From: Flavobacteriales bacterium UBA7612
Lineage (GTDB): Bacteria > Bacteroidota > Bacteroidia > Flavobacteriales > Weeksellaceae
Assembly: GCA_002484335.1 (NCBI GenBank)
Contig: DLJQ01000012.1
Span: 1 to 64,000, forward strand
DNA length: 64,000 nt
Direction: 5' to 3'
Shown here: positions 45,299 through 52,439 of the stretch, one piece after another
How positions within the stretch are numbered: the stretch's first letter is position 1
How the letters are laid out: the number at the start of each line of letters is the position of its first letter
Notes under the pieces: generated by a model
Database searches by the model: none
What the model was told of the DNA's origin: nothing
The model's input: only the letters and a program-made list of their open reading frames with translations
Made by a program: the position numbers and the translations under genes

Positions 45299-46662
45299 GT
45301 AGATTAAATTGGACAAATGATAAAATAATTTCTAGACTGCAAAACAATAAGTCTACTAAAACTCGTTGGGAAAATATTAAAATATTAAGAACACGTCCAA
45401 GTAGAGATTTATTCAAAAAATGTGAAGAATTAATAAAATCTAATAATTACAAAGATAAGCTTATTGGAATTGATATTTTAGCTCAATTAGGCATTCCTCC
45501 AAGACCTTTTATCCAAAAAACATTAAAAATTTACTTTGATATATTAAAAACAGAAACAAACCCTTACATCATTAAGTCTACGCTTTATGGTATTAGTCAT
45601 AACAACGATAATCTTACTAATACTCAAATAAAAAAAATATGTGATTTTCAAAATACCAATAACTATATTATAAAAGAAGGACTCGTACATGCATTAGGTT
45701 TTATTGAAAATTTAGAATCTATTAATATTTTAATTAAACTAACTAAAGATAAATCAAATTATATCAGAAATTGGGCGACCTTTTTTATAGGACAATCTGA
45801 AATAGATAATTCTATTATTAGAGAAACTTTATGGAATCGTATTAAAGATAAACATCAAGAAACAAGATTTGAAGCCATTTGTGGTTTGGCCATTAGAAAT
45901 GAACAAAATATAATAAAAATTATAAAAGATGAGCTTTTGAAAGATGATTATTCAAGCCTAATTTTTGAAGCTATTTTAGAAACAAAGAATTTAGATTTTT
46001 TACCTATATTAAAAGAACAATTTTCTAAAATAGAAAATGACTCTGAAATAAATGAAAGTTGGAAAAACGAATTGAAAGATTGCATTAAAAATTTAACAGA
46101 AATAAAAATGATGAAAACACGTTGCGCTTGGGTGAATAAAGACCAATTATACATTGATTATCATGATAATGAATGGGGAAAACCAACAAAAGATGATAAA
46201 ACTTTATTTGAATTTTTAGTTTTAGAATCATTTCAAGCTGGATTGAGTTGGTATACAATTCTTAAAAAAAGAGAAGCTTTTAGAGAAGCATTTGATAATT
46301 TTGACGTAAAAAAAGTAGCCGATTATAATGAAGATAAAATAAATAAACTACTAGAAAACGAAGGAATTATAAGACATAGAGGAAAAATAGTAGCTGCTAT
46401 AAATAATGCAAAATTATTTATTGCTATTCAAAAAGAATTTGGTTCTTTTTCGAATTTTATATGGAATTATGTAAATAATGAACCTATAGAAAACAATTGG
46501 GATTCTATAAAAGATGTCCCCGCAACAACTATTATTTCCGACCAAATTGCAAAAGATTTAAAAAAACGAGGATTCAAGTTTTTTGGTTCTACAACAATAT
46601 ACGCTTATATGCAGGCAGTTGGAATAGTAAATGACCATACAAATGATTGTTTTTGTAAGTAG
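45295..46662 (+). CDS. Fusion of HEAT-like repeats with DNA-3-methyladenine glycosylase I (Tag)
   Basis: This is a 455-aa protein. Residues about 20-265 form helical HEAT-type repeats (for example SNYIRNWATFFIGQSE and TRFEAICGLAIR). Residues 273-455 are a full Tag glycosylase: MKTRCAWVNKDQ, YHDNEWGKPT, the catalytic Glu in LESFQAGLSW, IIRHRGKI, KKRGFKFFG and the end VNDHTNDCFCK. The zinc ligands (Cys, His, His, Cys) match those of E. coli Tag. Tag removes 3-methyladenine from alkylated DNA and is normally a stand-alone protein of about 185 residues. Met272 and Met273 could act as an internal start giving free Tag. The gene overlaps the DUF255 gene by four bases. A sequencing or stop-loss artefact cannot be excluded, but the frame is clean throughout. 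Confidence 0.87.
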   Translation: MSRLNWTNDKIISRLQNNKSTKTRWENIKILRTRPSRDLFKKCEELIKSNNYKDKLIGIDILAQLGIPPRPFIQKTLKIYFDILKTETNPYIIKSTLYGISHNNDNLTNTQIKKICDFQNTNNYIIKEGLVHALGFIENLESINILIKLTKDKSNYIRNWATFFIGQSEIDNSIIRETLWNRIKDKHQETRFEAICGLAIRNEQNIIKIIKDELLKDDYSSLIFEAILETKNLDFLPILKEQFSKIENDSEINESWKNELKDCIKNLTEIKMMKTRCAWVNKDQLYIDYHDNEWGKPTKDDKTLFEFLVLESFQAGLSWYTILKKREAFREAFDNFDVKKVADYNEDKINKLLENEGIIRHRGKIVAAINNAKLFIAIQKEFGSFSNFIWNYVNNEPIENNWDSIKDVPATTIISDQIAKDLKKRGFKFFGSTTIYAYMQAVGIVNDHTNDCFCK

Positions 46663-46716
46663 TTTTTTTAGTTTTTTTTTCACTTAAACTTTTGCATCTT
46701 TGCTGAAAATTAACAC

Positions 46717-47613
46717 ATGAAAATAGAGTTTAAATATTGGGTAATTCTTGGGATTTTAGCACTGACTTGGGGAAGTTCTTTTATTCTTATAAAACAAGGA
46801 TTAGTTTCTTATACTCCATACCAAGTAGGAGCATTACGCTTATCTATTGCAGGTACTGTTTTGGCTATATGGGGAATTCCTAGTTTATTTAAAATTCCTA
46901 AAAATAAATTGAAATACGTTGCTTTAGCTGGATTTTGTGGAAATTTTATTCCCATGTTTTTATTCCCAATGGCTCAAACACATGTTTCTAGCTCTATGGC
47001 TGGAATATTAGACTCATTGGTTCCCTTATTTATTTTATTATTTGGTGCATTATTTTTCAATATAAGAGGAACTCAAAATCAAATTATTGGTGCATTGATT
47101 GGATTTTTTGGAGCTGTATTATTAATTAGTGGTGATGGTTTTTCTGGAGAAAATAGTATTCCTCATTGTTTACTAATTGTTCTTGCAACAGCTTTGTATG
47201 GAATGAATAGTTTAATTTTGACTCGCTATTTAAATGATGTTCCATCATTCCAGTTATCATCTGCCTTATTTACTATTTGGCTTTTACCAGCAATTATTAT
47301 ATTATTCTTTTCAGGTTTTTTTGAAACATTTGAAGGGACTAGTCAACAATTAAAAAGTCTTGGTTTTGTCGCTATATTAGGATTAGTAGGAACCGCATTA
47401 GCTATGATTTTATTTTATAAATTAATTCAAGCCACAGGAACTATTTTTTCTTCTATGGTAACTTATTTAATGCCTATTATCTCTGTTTTTTGGGGATTTA
47501 TGGTTGGAGAAAAAATAACATGGATGCATTTAGTTGGTTTTATAATGATTCTATCTGGTGTGTTTTTAGCTCAGAAGACGAGTAAAAGTAAACAACGAGA
47601 AATTCTACAATAA
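46717..47613 (+). CDS. EamA/DMT-family permease
   Basis: This 298-aa inner-membrane protein has ten helices arranged as two EamA repeats (about 8-138 and 150-290). The first helix shows ALTWGSSFILIKQGL, and the second repeat shows YLMPIISVFWGFMVGEKI, both standard for the drug/metabolite transporter superfamily (RhaT/YdcZ-like). The substrate and direction are unknown; members export amino acids, nucleosides or drugs. It is monocistronic and is followed by the structured intergenic element at 47641-47725. Confidence 0.9.
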   Translation: MKIEFKYWVILGILALTWGSSFILIKQGLVSYTPYQVGALRLSIAGTVLAIWGIPSLFKIPKNKLKYVALAGFCGNFIPMFLFPMAQTHVSSSMAGILDSLVPLFILLFGALFFNIRGTQNQIIGALIGFFGAVLLISGDGFSGENSIPHCLLIVLATALYGMNSLILTRYLNDVPSFQLSSALFTIWLLPAIIILFFSGFFETFEGTSQQLKSLGFVAILGLVGTALAMILFYKLIQATGTIFSSMVTYLMPIISVFWGFMVGEKITWMHLVGFIMILSGVFLAQKTSKSKQREILQ

Positions 47614-47640
47614 AAACGCAATAACGATTGTAATGTAAAT

Positions 47641-47725
47641 CCTTTTCTGATTGGATTCTTATAAAAAAGAATAAAACCAATCAGAAAAGATTGCAATGAA
47701 AAGCGTGCCCGAAGGGATTGCCCAA
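47641..47725. repeat. Structured intergenic element between convergent genes
   Basis: CTTTTCTGATTGG at 47642-47654 pairs with CCAATCAGAAAAG at 47677-47689. Inside it ATTCTT and AAGAAT (47655-47660 and 47667-47672) form a second stem with an AAAA bulge. Beyond the arms GATTGTAATG and GATTGCAATG are further partly matching words. At 47703-47725 comes GTGCCCGAAGGGATTGCCC, much richer in GC than its surroundings. Similar GC-rich tails occur in intergenic repeats remembered from Flavobacteriia. It lacks the T run of a plain terminator on either strand close to the stem. Confidence 0.5.
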
Positions 47726-47728
47726 AAA

Positions 47729-48403
47729 TTATAGTCCCAATATTTTTTTTATATCATCTATAGCTTCTGTTGCTTTTTTCTTGATATGAATTATGGAATT
47801 AGACTGAAATGAATCATTTGGGTCAATATATATAATTTGTATATTATTTTTAACATAATCAATAAGTGATGCTGCTGGATAAACTTTCATAGAAGTCCCT
47901 ATAACAAGTAGTATATCTGCTGTTTTTACTTCTTTTATTGCATTATCCATCATAGGTACCATTTCACCAAACCAAACGATATGTGGTCGTAATTGACTTC
48001 CATCTTCTGCTAAATCTCCTATTTTTATATCTTTATTCCAATTTATAATCATATTCTCATTTCGCTCGCTTCTTGCCTTTCGTAATTCTCCATGTAAATG
48101 AATGAGATGAGATGATTCTGCTCTTTCATGTAAATCATCAACATTCTGAGTGATAATAGTTACATTAAAATTTTGTTCTAATTCTTTTAAAAATAAGTGA
48201 GCTTTATTTGGATGAACTTCAAATAATTGTTGACGCCTTTTGTTGTAAAAATCTTGAACTAATTGTGGATTTTTATTATAACCAGATACTGACGCAACTT
48301 CCATAATATCATGATTCTCCCATAAACCATTTGAATCTCGAAATGTAGAAATTCCACTTTCTGCACTAATCCCAGCACCAGTTAGAACAACAATTTTTTT
48401 CAT
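47729..48403 (-). CDS. cobB: NAD-dependent protein deacylase, class III-like sirtuin without zinc cysteines
   Basis: This 224-aa Rossmann-fold enzyme removes acyl groups from lysines using NAD. NAD-binding GAGISAESGISTFRDSNGLWE-type sequence starts at residue 9. TQNVDDLHERA follows, and the catalytic His104 is in IHLHGEL. Tyr53 and Arg56 (FYNKRR) form the YxxR pair that recognises succinyl or malonyl lysine in SIRT5 and CobB. The small zinc domain normally has four cysteines. Here the stretch 105-140 (LRKARSERNENMIINWNKD...) has none, followed by LRPHIVWFGE. A zinc-independent compact fold is inferred. It is a single gene, convergent with the EamA permease. Confidence 0.9.
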   Translation of the reverse strand: MKKIVVLTGAGISAESGISTFRDSNGLWENHDIMEVASVSGYNKNPQLVQDFYNKRRQQLFEVHPNKAHLFLKELEQNFNVTIITQNVDDLHERAESSHLIHLHGELRKARSERNENMIINWNKDIKIGDLAEDGSQLRPHIVWFGEMVPMMDNAIKEVKTADILLVIGTSMKVYPAASLIDYVKNNIQIIYIDPNDSFQSNSIIHIKKKATEAIDDIKKILGL

Positions 48404-48435
48404 AATTTATTATTAAATATCTAAAAATAGAATAA

Positions 48436-48468
48436 AAAATGCATATCAATTTATTTGATATGCATTTT
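48436..48468 (-). terminator. Terminator of a minus-strand transcript upstream of cobB
   Basis: A 14-bp stem, AAAATGCATATCAA with its complement, is followed on the minus strand by TTTTTTATTC. It points left, so it ends a minus-strand transcript arriving from the right. The only candidate gene there is the 39-aa reading frame at 48549-48668. Confidence 0.75.
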
Positions 48469-48548
48469 ACAAATAACTACTTAATTAACAAATATTTAAA
48501 ACTTTTACAAAAAACACAAATTATTTTTTATAATTTACTATTATCAAA

Positions 48549-48668
48549 TTACTTGAAATTCTTCCAAGTATCTTGTTTTAACTTTTTCAACTCATCCAAT
48601 TTTACTAGACACATTATACTAAATGTTATAAACATTGTGAACGTTAGAATTGCTGCATTAATAATCAT
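48549..48668 (-). CDS. Candidate 39-aa single-span membrane peptide
   Basis: The minus strand from the ATG at 48668 to the TAA at 48549 encodes MIINAAILTFTMFITFSIMC followed by LVKLDELKKLKQDTWKNFK. That is one hydrophobic helix (about 4-22) and a charged, Lys-rich tail, the typical look of a bacterial small membrane protein. A strong minus-strand terminator follows 81 bases later, and no other gene could use it. The upstream sequence has only an imperfect -7 box (TAAATTTA). A plus-strand frame across the same bases (48439-48705) runs through the terminator and has poor composition, so it is not called. No homologue was recognised. Confidence 0.5.
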   Translation of the reverse strand: MIINAAILTFTMFITFSIMCLVKLDELKKLKQDTWKNFK

Positions 48669-48770
48669 AATAGTATTTTTTAAGGGGTTAAATACATTGA
48701 TATAAATTTACATATAATTAAAACATTATCACTCACTAGAATAACATAACCTGCTTATTTTTAATGAATA

Positions 48771-48799
48771 AAAAAAACCTTAGCTGAAACAACTAAGGT
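48771..48799 (-). terminator. Terminator of the fad operon
   Basis: ACCTTAG and CTAAGGT form a short stem around a nine-base loop, followed on the minus strand by eight T. It lies about 120 bases past the acyl-CoA dehydrogenase stop at 48918. The rest of the gap (48800-48917) holds no convincing gene. Confidence 0.7.
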
Positions 48800-48917
48800 C
48801 TTTCTCTCTACTAAAACTTTAAGTACCATGAAAACTCCACTAATTTGTAAATTAGTACTTTTAATATTAGTTAAACAAATAATATACCAAACTACAAATC
48901 AATGAATTAAATATTAT

Positions 48918-50720
48918 TTAGAATATGTATTTATTTTCTCTAATAATATAATCTGCTATTTCAGTTTTTAAATTTATAACATTTGGATACTCATTATAAC
49001 GAGTAAATCTTCGAACGCCAGATAACATCATTCTTTGTTCATCTCCTTCTGCAAAAGAAATAATAGCTTTTGTCGCTTCTGTTTTAACAATTTCTACAGA
49101 TTTAAACAATTGTAATTCTACTAATTTAACAGCATATTTTGCATTATCAGCTCCTTTTACATTTGCAATTTTTTCTGCACGTAACATCGCTGATTCTACC
49201 ATATATATTTCTTGCATAATATGAGATGTTGCAATAATTAACTGTTGATGTTTTTCTAACTCAGCTCCAAATTTTTGTAAAGCAGCTCCAGCAACCATAA
49301 AAAATGCTTTTTTAAGATTTTCTATAATTTCCTTTTCTTGAGCAAATAATTCAGAATAATCTGGAATATCAAATGATGGAATTGACATTAATTCTTCTGC
49401 AACATTTTTAGCTGGAGACATTAAATCAAGTTTCCCTTTAAAAGCTCTTTTTACAAGCATAGAAATACATAATAATGTATTAATCTCATTCGTTCCTTCA
49501 TAAATTCTTGAAATACGAGCATCTCTCCAAGCAGCTTCCATTGGCATATCTTTAGAATATCCCATACCTCCATAGATTTGAATACCTTGATCAGAAACCA
49601 CTTGAGTCGCATCAGAAATCCAAACTTTTAGTATAGAAGCTTCTATTGCATATTCTTCTATCCCTTTTAATTCAGCATCTGCATGAGACATACCTGAAGT
49701 TATATTATCAGCAATTGCATCTTCAACATCTTTTGCAGCTCTGTAAGATCCTGCTTCAGATGTAAAAGTAGAAACAGCCATATCTGCTAGTTTTTCTTTT
49801 ATAGCACCAAAAGTATTAATAGAAGTATTAAACTGCTTACGTTCTGCAGCATATTGTAATGAATTATCTAAAATACGTCTTTGTGCATCTAAACAAGCTG
49901 AACCTAATTTTATACGACCAACATTTAGAGCATTCATTGCAATTTTGAACCCTCCATTTCTTTCTCCTAAAAGATTCTCTACAGGAACACGAACTTCATT
50001 AAAAAATACTTGACGAGTAGATGAAGATACAATTCCTAATTTATCCTCTTCTTCTCCTAAAGAAAAACCTTCTCCTGCTTTATCTTTTTCTACAATAAAT
50101 CCAGTTATATTTTTATCATCTTCTATACGAGCAAAAACAATAAACAAATCTGCAAAACCTGCATTAGTTATCCACATTTTTTGCCCTGTAATGATATATT
50201 CTTTACCATCATCAGATAAAGTTGCTTTTGTTTTTCCTGAATTAGCATCAGAACCTGCGTCTGGCTCAGTTAAACAATAAGATGAAAACCATTCTCCTGA
50301 TGCTAATTTTGGTAAATATTTTTGTTTTTGTTCCTCAGTACCATATAATGTGATTGGCATTGTTCCTATTCCTGTATGAGCTCCAAATGCAGTTGCTAAT
50401 GAACCAGTAGCACCAGAAATATAGTCACAAACAAGCATTGTTGTAGAAAAACTCATTCCTAACCCTCCATATTCTTCTGGAACAGAGACTCCAAGTAAAC
50501 CTAATTCACCGATTTTTTTCATTAATTCTTCAATTAATGCGTAATCTTTTTTCTCGATTCTGTGTTTATTAGGTACAACTTCTTTATCTATGAACTCTTT
50601 TGCAGATTCCATAATCATTTTTTGCTCTTCTGATAAATCTTCAAAAGTAAAAATATCGTTATAAGATGCATTTTTAACTAAAAACTCACCTCCTATTAAT
50701 CTATTTTGATTTGCTGACAT
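48918..50720 (-). CDS. fadE: Acyl-CoA dehydrogenase, FadE type (long)
   Basis: This 600-aa FAD enzyme introduces the alpha-beta double bond in acyl-CoA, the first step of beta-oxidation. The ACAD core (about 25-420) shows the flavin-binding LTEPDAGSDANSGKT, MWITNAGFADLFIVFARIE and the terminal YEGTNEINTLL with the region of the catalytic base. A C-terminal extension of about 170 residues, as in VLCAD and Bacillus FadE, follows. It is the last gene of marR-fadN-S23-fadA-fadE, the same core order as the Bacillus fadNAE operon. A 12-bp inverted repeat lies in the 104-base gap before it. Confidence 0.92.
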   Translation of the reverse strand: MSANQNRLIGGEFLVKNASYNDIFTFEDLSEEQKMIMESAKEFIDKEVVPNKHRIEKKDYALIEELMKKIGELGLLGVSVPEEYGGLGMSFSTTMLVCDYISGATGSLATAFGAHTGIGTMPITLYGTEEQKQKYLPKLASGEWFSSYCLTEPDAGSDANSGKTKATLSDDGKEYIITGQKMWITNAGFADLFIVFARIEDDKNITGFIVEKDKAGEGFSLGEEEDKLGIVSSSTRQVFFNEVRVPVENLLGERNGGFKIAMNALNVGRIKLGSACLDAQRRILDNSLQYAAERKQFNTSINTFGAIKEKLADMAVSTFTSEAGSYRAAKDVEDAIADNITSGMSHADAELKGIEEYAIEASILKVWISDATQVVSDQGIQIYGGMGYSKDMPMEAAWRDARISRIYEGTNEINTLLCISMLVKRAFKGKLDLMSPAKNVAEELMSIPSFDIPDYSELFAQEKEIIENLKKAFFMVAGAALQKFGAELEKHQQLIIATSHIMQEIYMVESAMLRAEKIANVKGADNAKYAVKLVELQLFKSVEIVKTEATKAIISFAEGDEQRMMLSGVRRFTRYNEYPNVINLKTEIADYIIRENKYIF

Positions 50721-50759
50721 TGTAATAATTTTTTTGTTGTTTATGTTTTGATTCAGATA

Positions 50760-50816
50760 TTGAGATATTAGTAGTCAGATTTTAAAAATATAATATCTAA
50801 TTTCCTAATATCTCAA
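50760..50816. repeat. 12-bp inverted repeat between fadA and fadE
   Basis: TTGAGATATTAG at 50760-50771 and CTAATATCTCAA at 50805-50816 are exact complements with a 33-base loop. It has no T run for termination. It resembles in style the AT-rich flanks of the S23 gene 1.3 kb away, but the words differ. Confidence 0.6.
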
Positions 50817-50824
50817 ATCTTTAT

Positions 50825-52006
50825 TTATTTTAAAAATTCAAATACAGAAGCTGCTCCTTGGCCTGTACCAACACACATTGTTACCATTCCATATTTTGCT
50901 TTTCTAGTTTCCATTTCATGTAATAACTGAACTGTTAATTTAGTACCAGAACAACCAAGCGGATGTCCTAATGCAATAGCTCCTCCATTAACGTTAACGA
51001 TATCAGGATTTAAATTAAGCTCTCGCATAATTGCAACAGATTGAGATGCAAACGCTTCATTTAGCTCAAATAAATCAATATCTTCTTGTTTCAATCCTGC
51101 TTGTTCTAAAGCTTTTGGTATTGCAAACATAGGTCCCATTCCCATAATTCTTGGTGCCAAACCTACAGTTGAATATGCTGCTAAACGAGCAACAGGTTCT
51201 AAACCTAATTCTTTAACTAAATCTTCCGACATAACCATTACAAAAGCAGCACCATCTGACATTTGTGAAGAGTTACCTGCTGTTACAGAACCTCCATGAG
51301 CAAAAACTGGACGTAACTTTGCCAAACCTTGCACTGATGTATCTGGTCTTGGTCCTTCATCTTGTTTAAAAGTTATTTTCTTAGTTTGAATTTTTTCATT
51401 TCCATCTAAGAAATTGTATTCAACATCTAATGGAACAATCTGAGAATCAAATTTACCTTCTGCTAATGCTTTCAATGCTTTTTGATGAGAATTAAAAGCG
51501 AATTGATCTTGGTCTTCTCTAGAAACTTTAAATTCATTTGCAACTGCTTCTGCAGTTAATCCCATTCCCCAGTAATAATCTGGATGTTCTTTTGCTAGAT
51601 CTGTTTCCGGAATTGGTTTATATCCACCCATTGGAATATAAGACATCGATTCCGCTCCACCAGCTATAATACATTCTGCCATTCCTGTTCTAATTTTTGC
51701 AGCAGCTAATGCTATTGCTTCAGAACCTGATGCACAGTAACGATTAACTGTAACTCCTGGTACTTTATCTGTTGATAATCCCATTAATGAGATTAACCTT
51801 GCCATGTTTAAACCTTGTTCAGCCTCTGGCATTGCACAACCAACTATTAAATCATCTATTCGTGCTGGATCTAATGATGGATAATCTTCCATCAATCTTT
51901 TTAGAACTGTTGCAGCCATTTCATCTGGACGAGTAAAACGTAAAGTTCCTTTTGGAGCTTTTCCTACTGCTGTTCTATATCCTGTAACAATATATGCTTG
52001 TTTCAT
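50825..52006 (-). CDS. fadA: Acetyl-CoA C-acyltransferase (beta-ketothiolase) FadA
   Basis: This 393-aa thiolase cleaves 3-ketoacyl-CoA in the last step of beta-oxidation. The nucleophile Cys91 is in NRYCASGSEA. The oxyanion and base motifs LFELNEAFASQS and GGAIALGHPLGCSGT, and the C-terminal Cys in TMCVGTGQGAA, are present. It belongs to the fad operon between the S23 insertion and fadE. Confidence 0.95.
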   Translation of the reverse strand: MKQAYIVTGYRTAVGKAPKGTLRFTRPDEMAATVLKRLMEDYPSLDPARIDDLIVGCAMPEAEQGLNMARLISLMGLSTDKVPGVTVNRYCASGSEAIALAAAKIRTGMAECIIAGGAESMSYIPMGGYKPIPETDLAKEHPDYYWGMGLTAEAVANEFKVSREDQDQFAFNSHQKALKALAEGKFDSQIVPLDVEYNFLDGNEKIQTKKITFKQDEGPRPDTSVQGLAKLRPVFAHGGSVTAGNSSQMSDGAAFVMVMSEDLVKELGLEPVARLAAYSTVGLAPRIMGMGPMFAIPKALEQAGLKQEDIDLFELNEAFASQSVAIMRELNLNPDIVNVNGGAIALGHPLGCSGTKLTVQLLHEMETRKAKYGMVTMCVGTGQGAASVFEFLK

Positions 52007-52023
52007 GTTTTTTTTACTTTTTT

Positions 52024-52429
52024 TTAGATTTTAGATAACAGATTTTAAATATTAGACTTCAATTTTTGTTGAAAAACATAATTCATTTTCTGAATTTCAT
52101 TTATTAAATTAATTACTTTTTCAGTATCTGTTTTTTTTAAAATATCCAATTCTATGCATAAAATTATCTGTGTCATTAATTCATAAGAAGAACCATTTGT
52201 TATTGATAAAAAATGAATAAATTCTCTATTAGAATTCCTTCCTGCTCCTTCTGCTATATTTGAGGATATTGAAATTACAGATCTTTTTATTTGACTAATT
52301 AATCCAAATTTTTCATCTTGAGGTAATTTTTCACAAATCAAATAAACTTGTTTAGCTAATTCAATTGACTTTTTCCAAATAATTAAATCCTCTATTTTAT
52401 GCATCTCAATTCTAATTTCTAAAATCTAA
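52024..52429. repeat. Perfect 12-bp inverted repeat flanking the S23 gene
   Basis: TTAGATTTTAGA at 52024-52035 and its exact complement TCTAAAATCTAA at 52418-52429 bracket the four-helix-bundle gene at 52045-52404. The fadN stop lies at 52440-52442. The arms may mark the borders of an inserted intervening-sequence-like cassette. Confidence 0.6.
52045..52404 (-). CDS. Four helix bundle protein of the S23/IVP family
   Basis: This 119-aa all-helical protein has the family signature: IEDLIIWKKSIELAKQVY, EKFGLISQIKRSVISISSNIAEGAGR and EFIHFLSITNGSSYELMTQI. The family is known from open reading frames inside 23S rRNA intervening sequences and from Avd accessory proteins of diversity-generating retroelements. 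Neither rRNA nor a reverse transcriptase is nearby here. It sits alone between fadN and fadA and interrupts an otherwise compact operon, flanked by a perfect inverted repeat. Its role is unknown; fatty acid metabolism is unlikely. Confidence 0.88.
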   Translation of the reverse strand: MHKIEDLIIWKKSIELAKQVYLICEKLPQDEKFGLISQIKRSVISISSNIAEGAGRNSNREFIHFLSITNGSSYELMTQIILCIELDILKKTDTEKVINLINEIQKMNYVFQQKLKSNI

Positions 52430-52439
52430 CTTCTAAATT

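Noticed and set aside
47703..47725. tRNA 3' end, because GTGCCCGAAGGGATT looks like a tRNA T-arm read backwards
   Set aside because: The rest of the cloverleaf is missing, and the sequence following GGGATT lacks the CGAACCC of a T-loop complement.
48439..48705. Plus-strand 88-aa open frame in the gap after cobB
   Set aside because: It begins inside the terminator hairpin, is rich in Ile, Asn and Phe without any motif, and overlaps the better-looking minus-strand 39-aa frame.
48828..48905. Plus-strand 25-codon frame starting MKTPLICKLVLLILV
   Set aside because: It is short and hydrophobic and resembles the start of a signal peptide, but it has no continuation, no terminator in the right direction and no clear promoter.
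52045..52404. Avd accessory protein of a diversity-generating retroelement
   Set aside because: No reverse transcriptase, template repeat or variable repeat could be found nearby. The S23/IVP reading is simpler.
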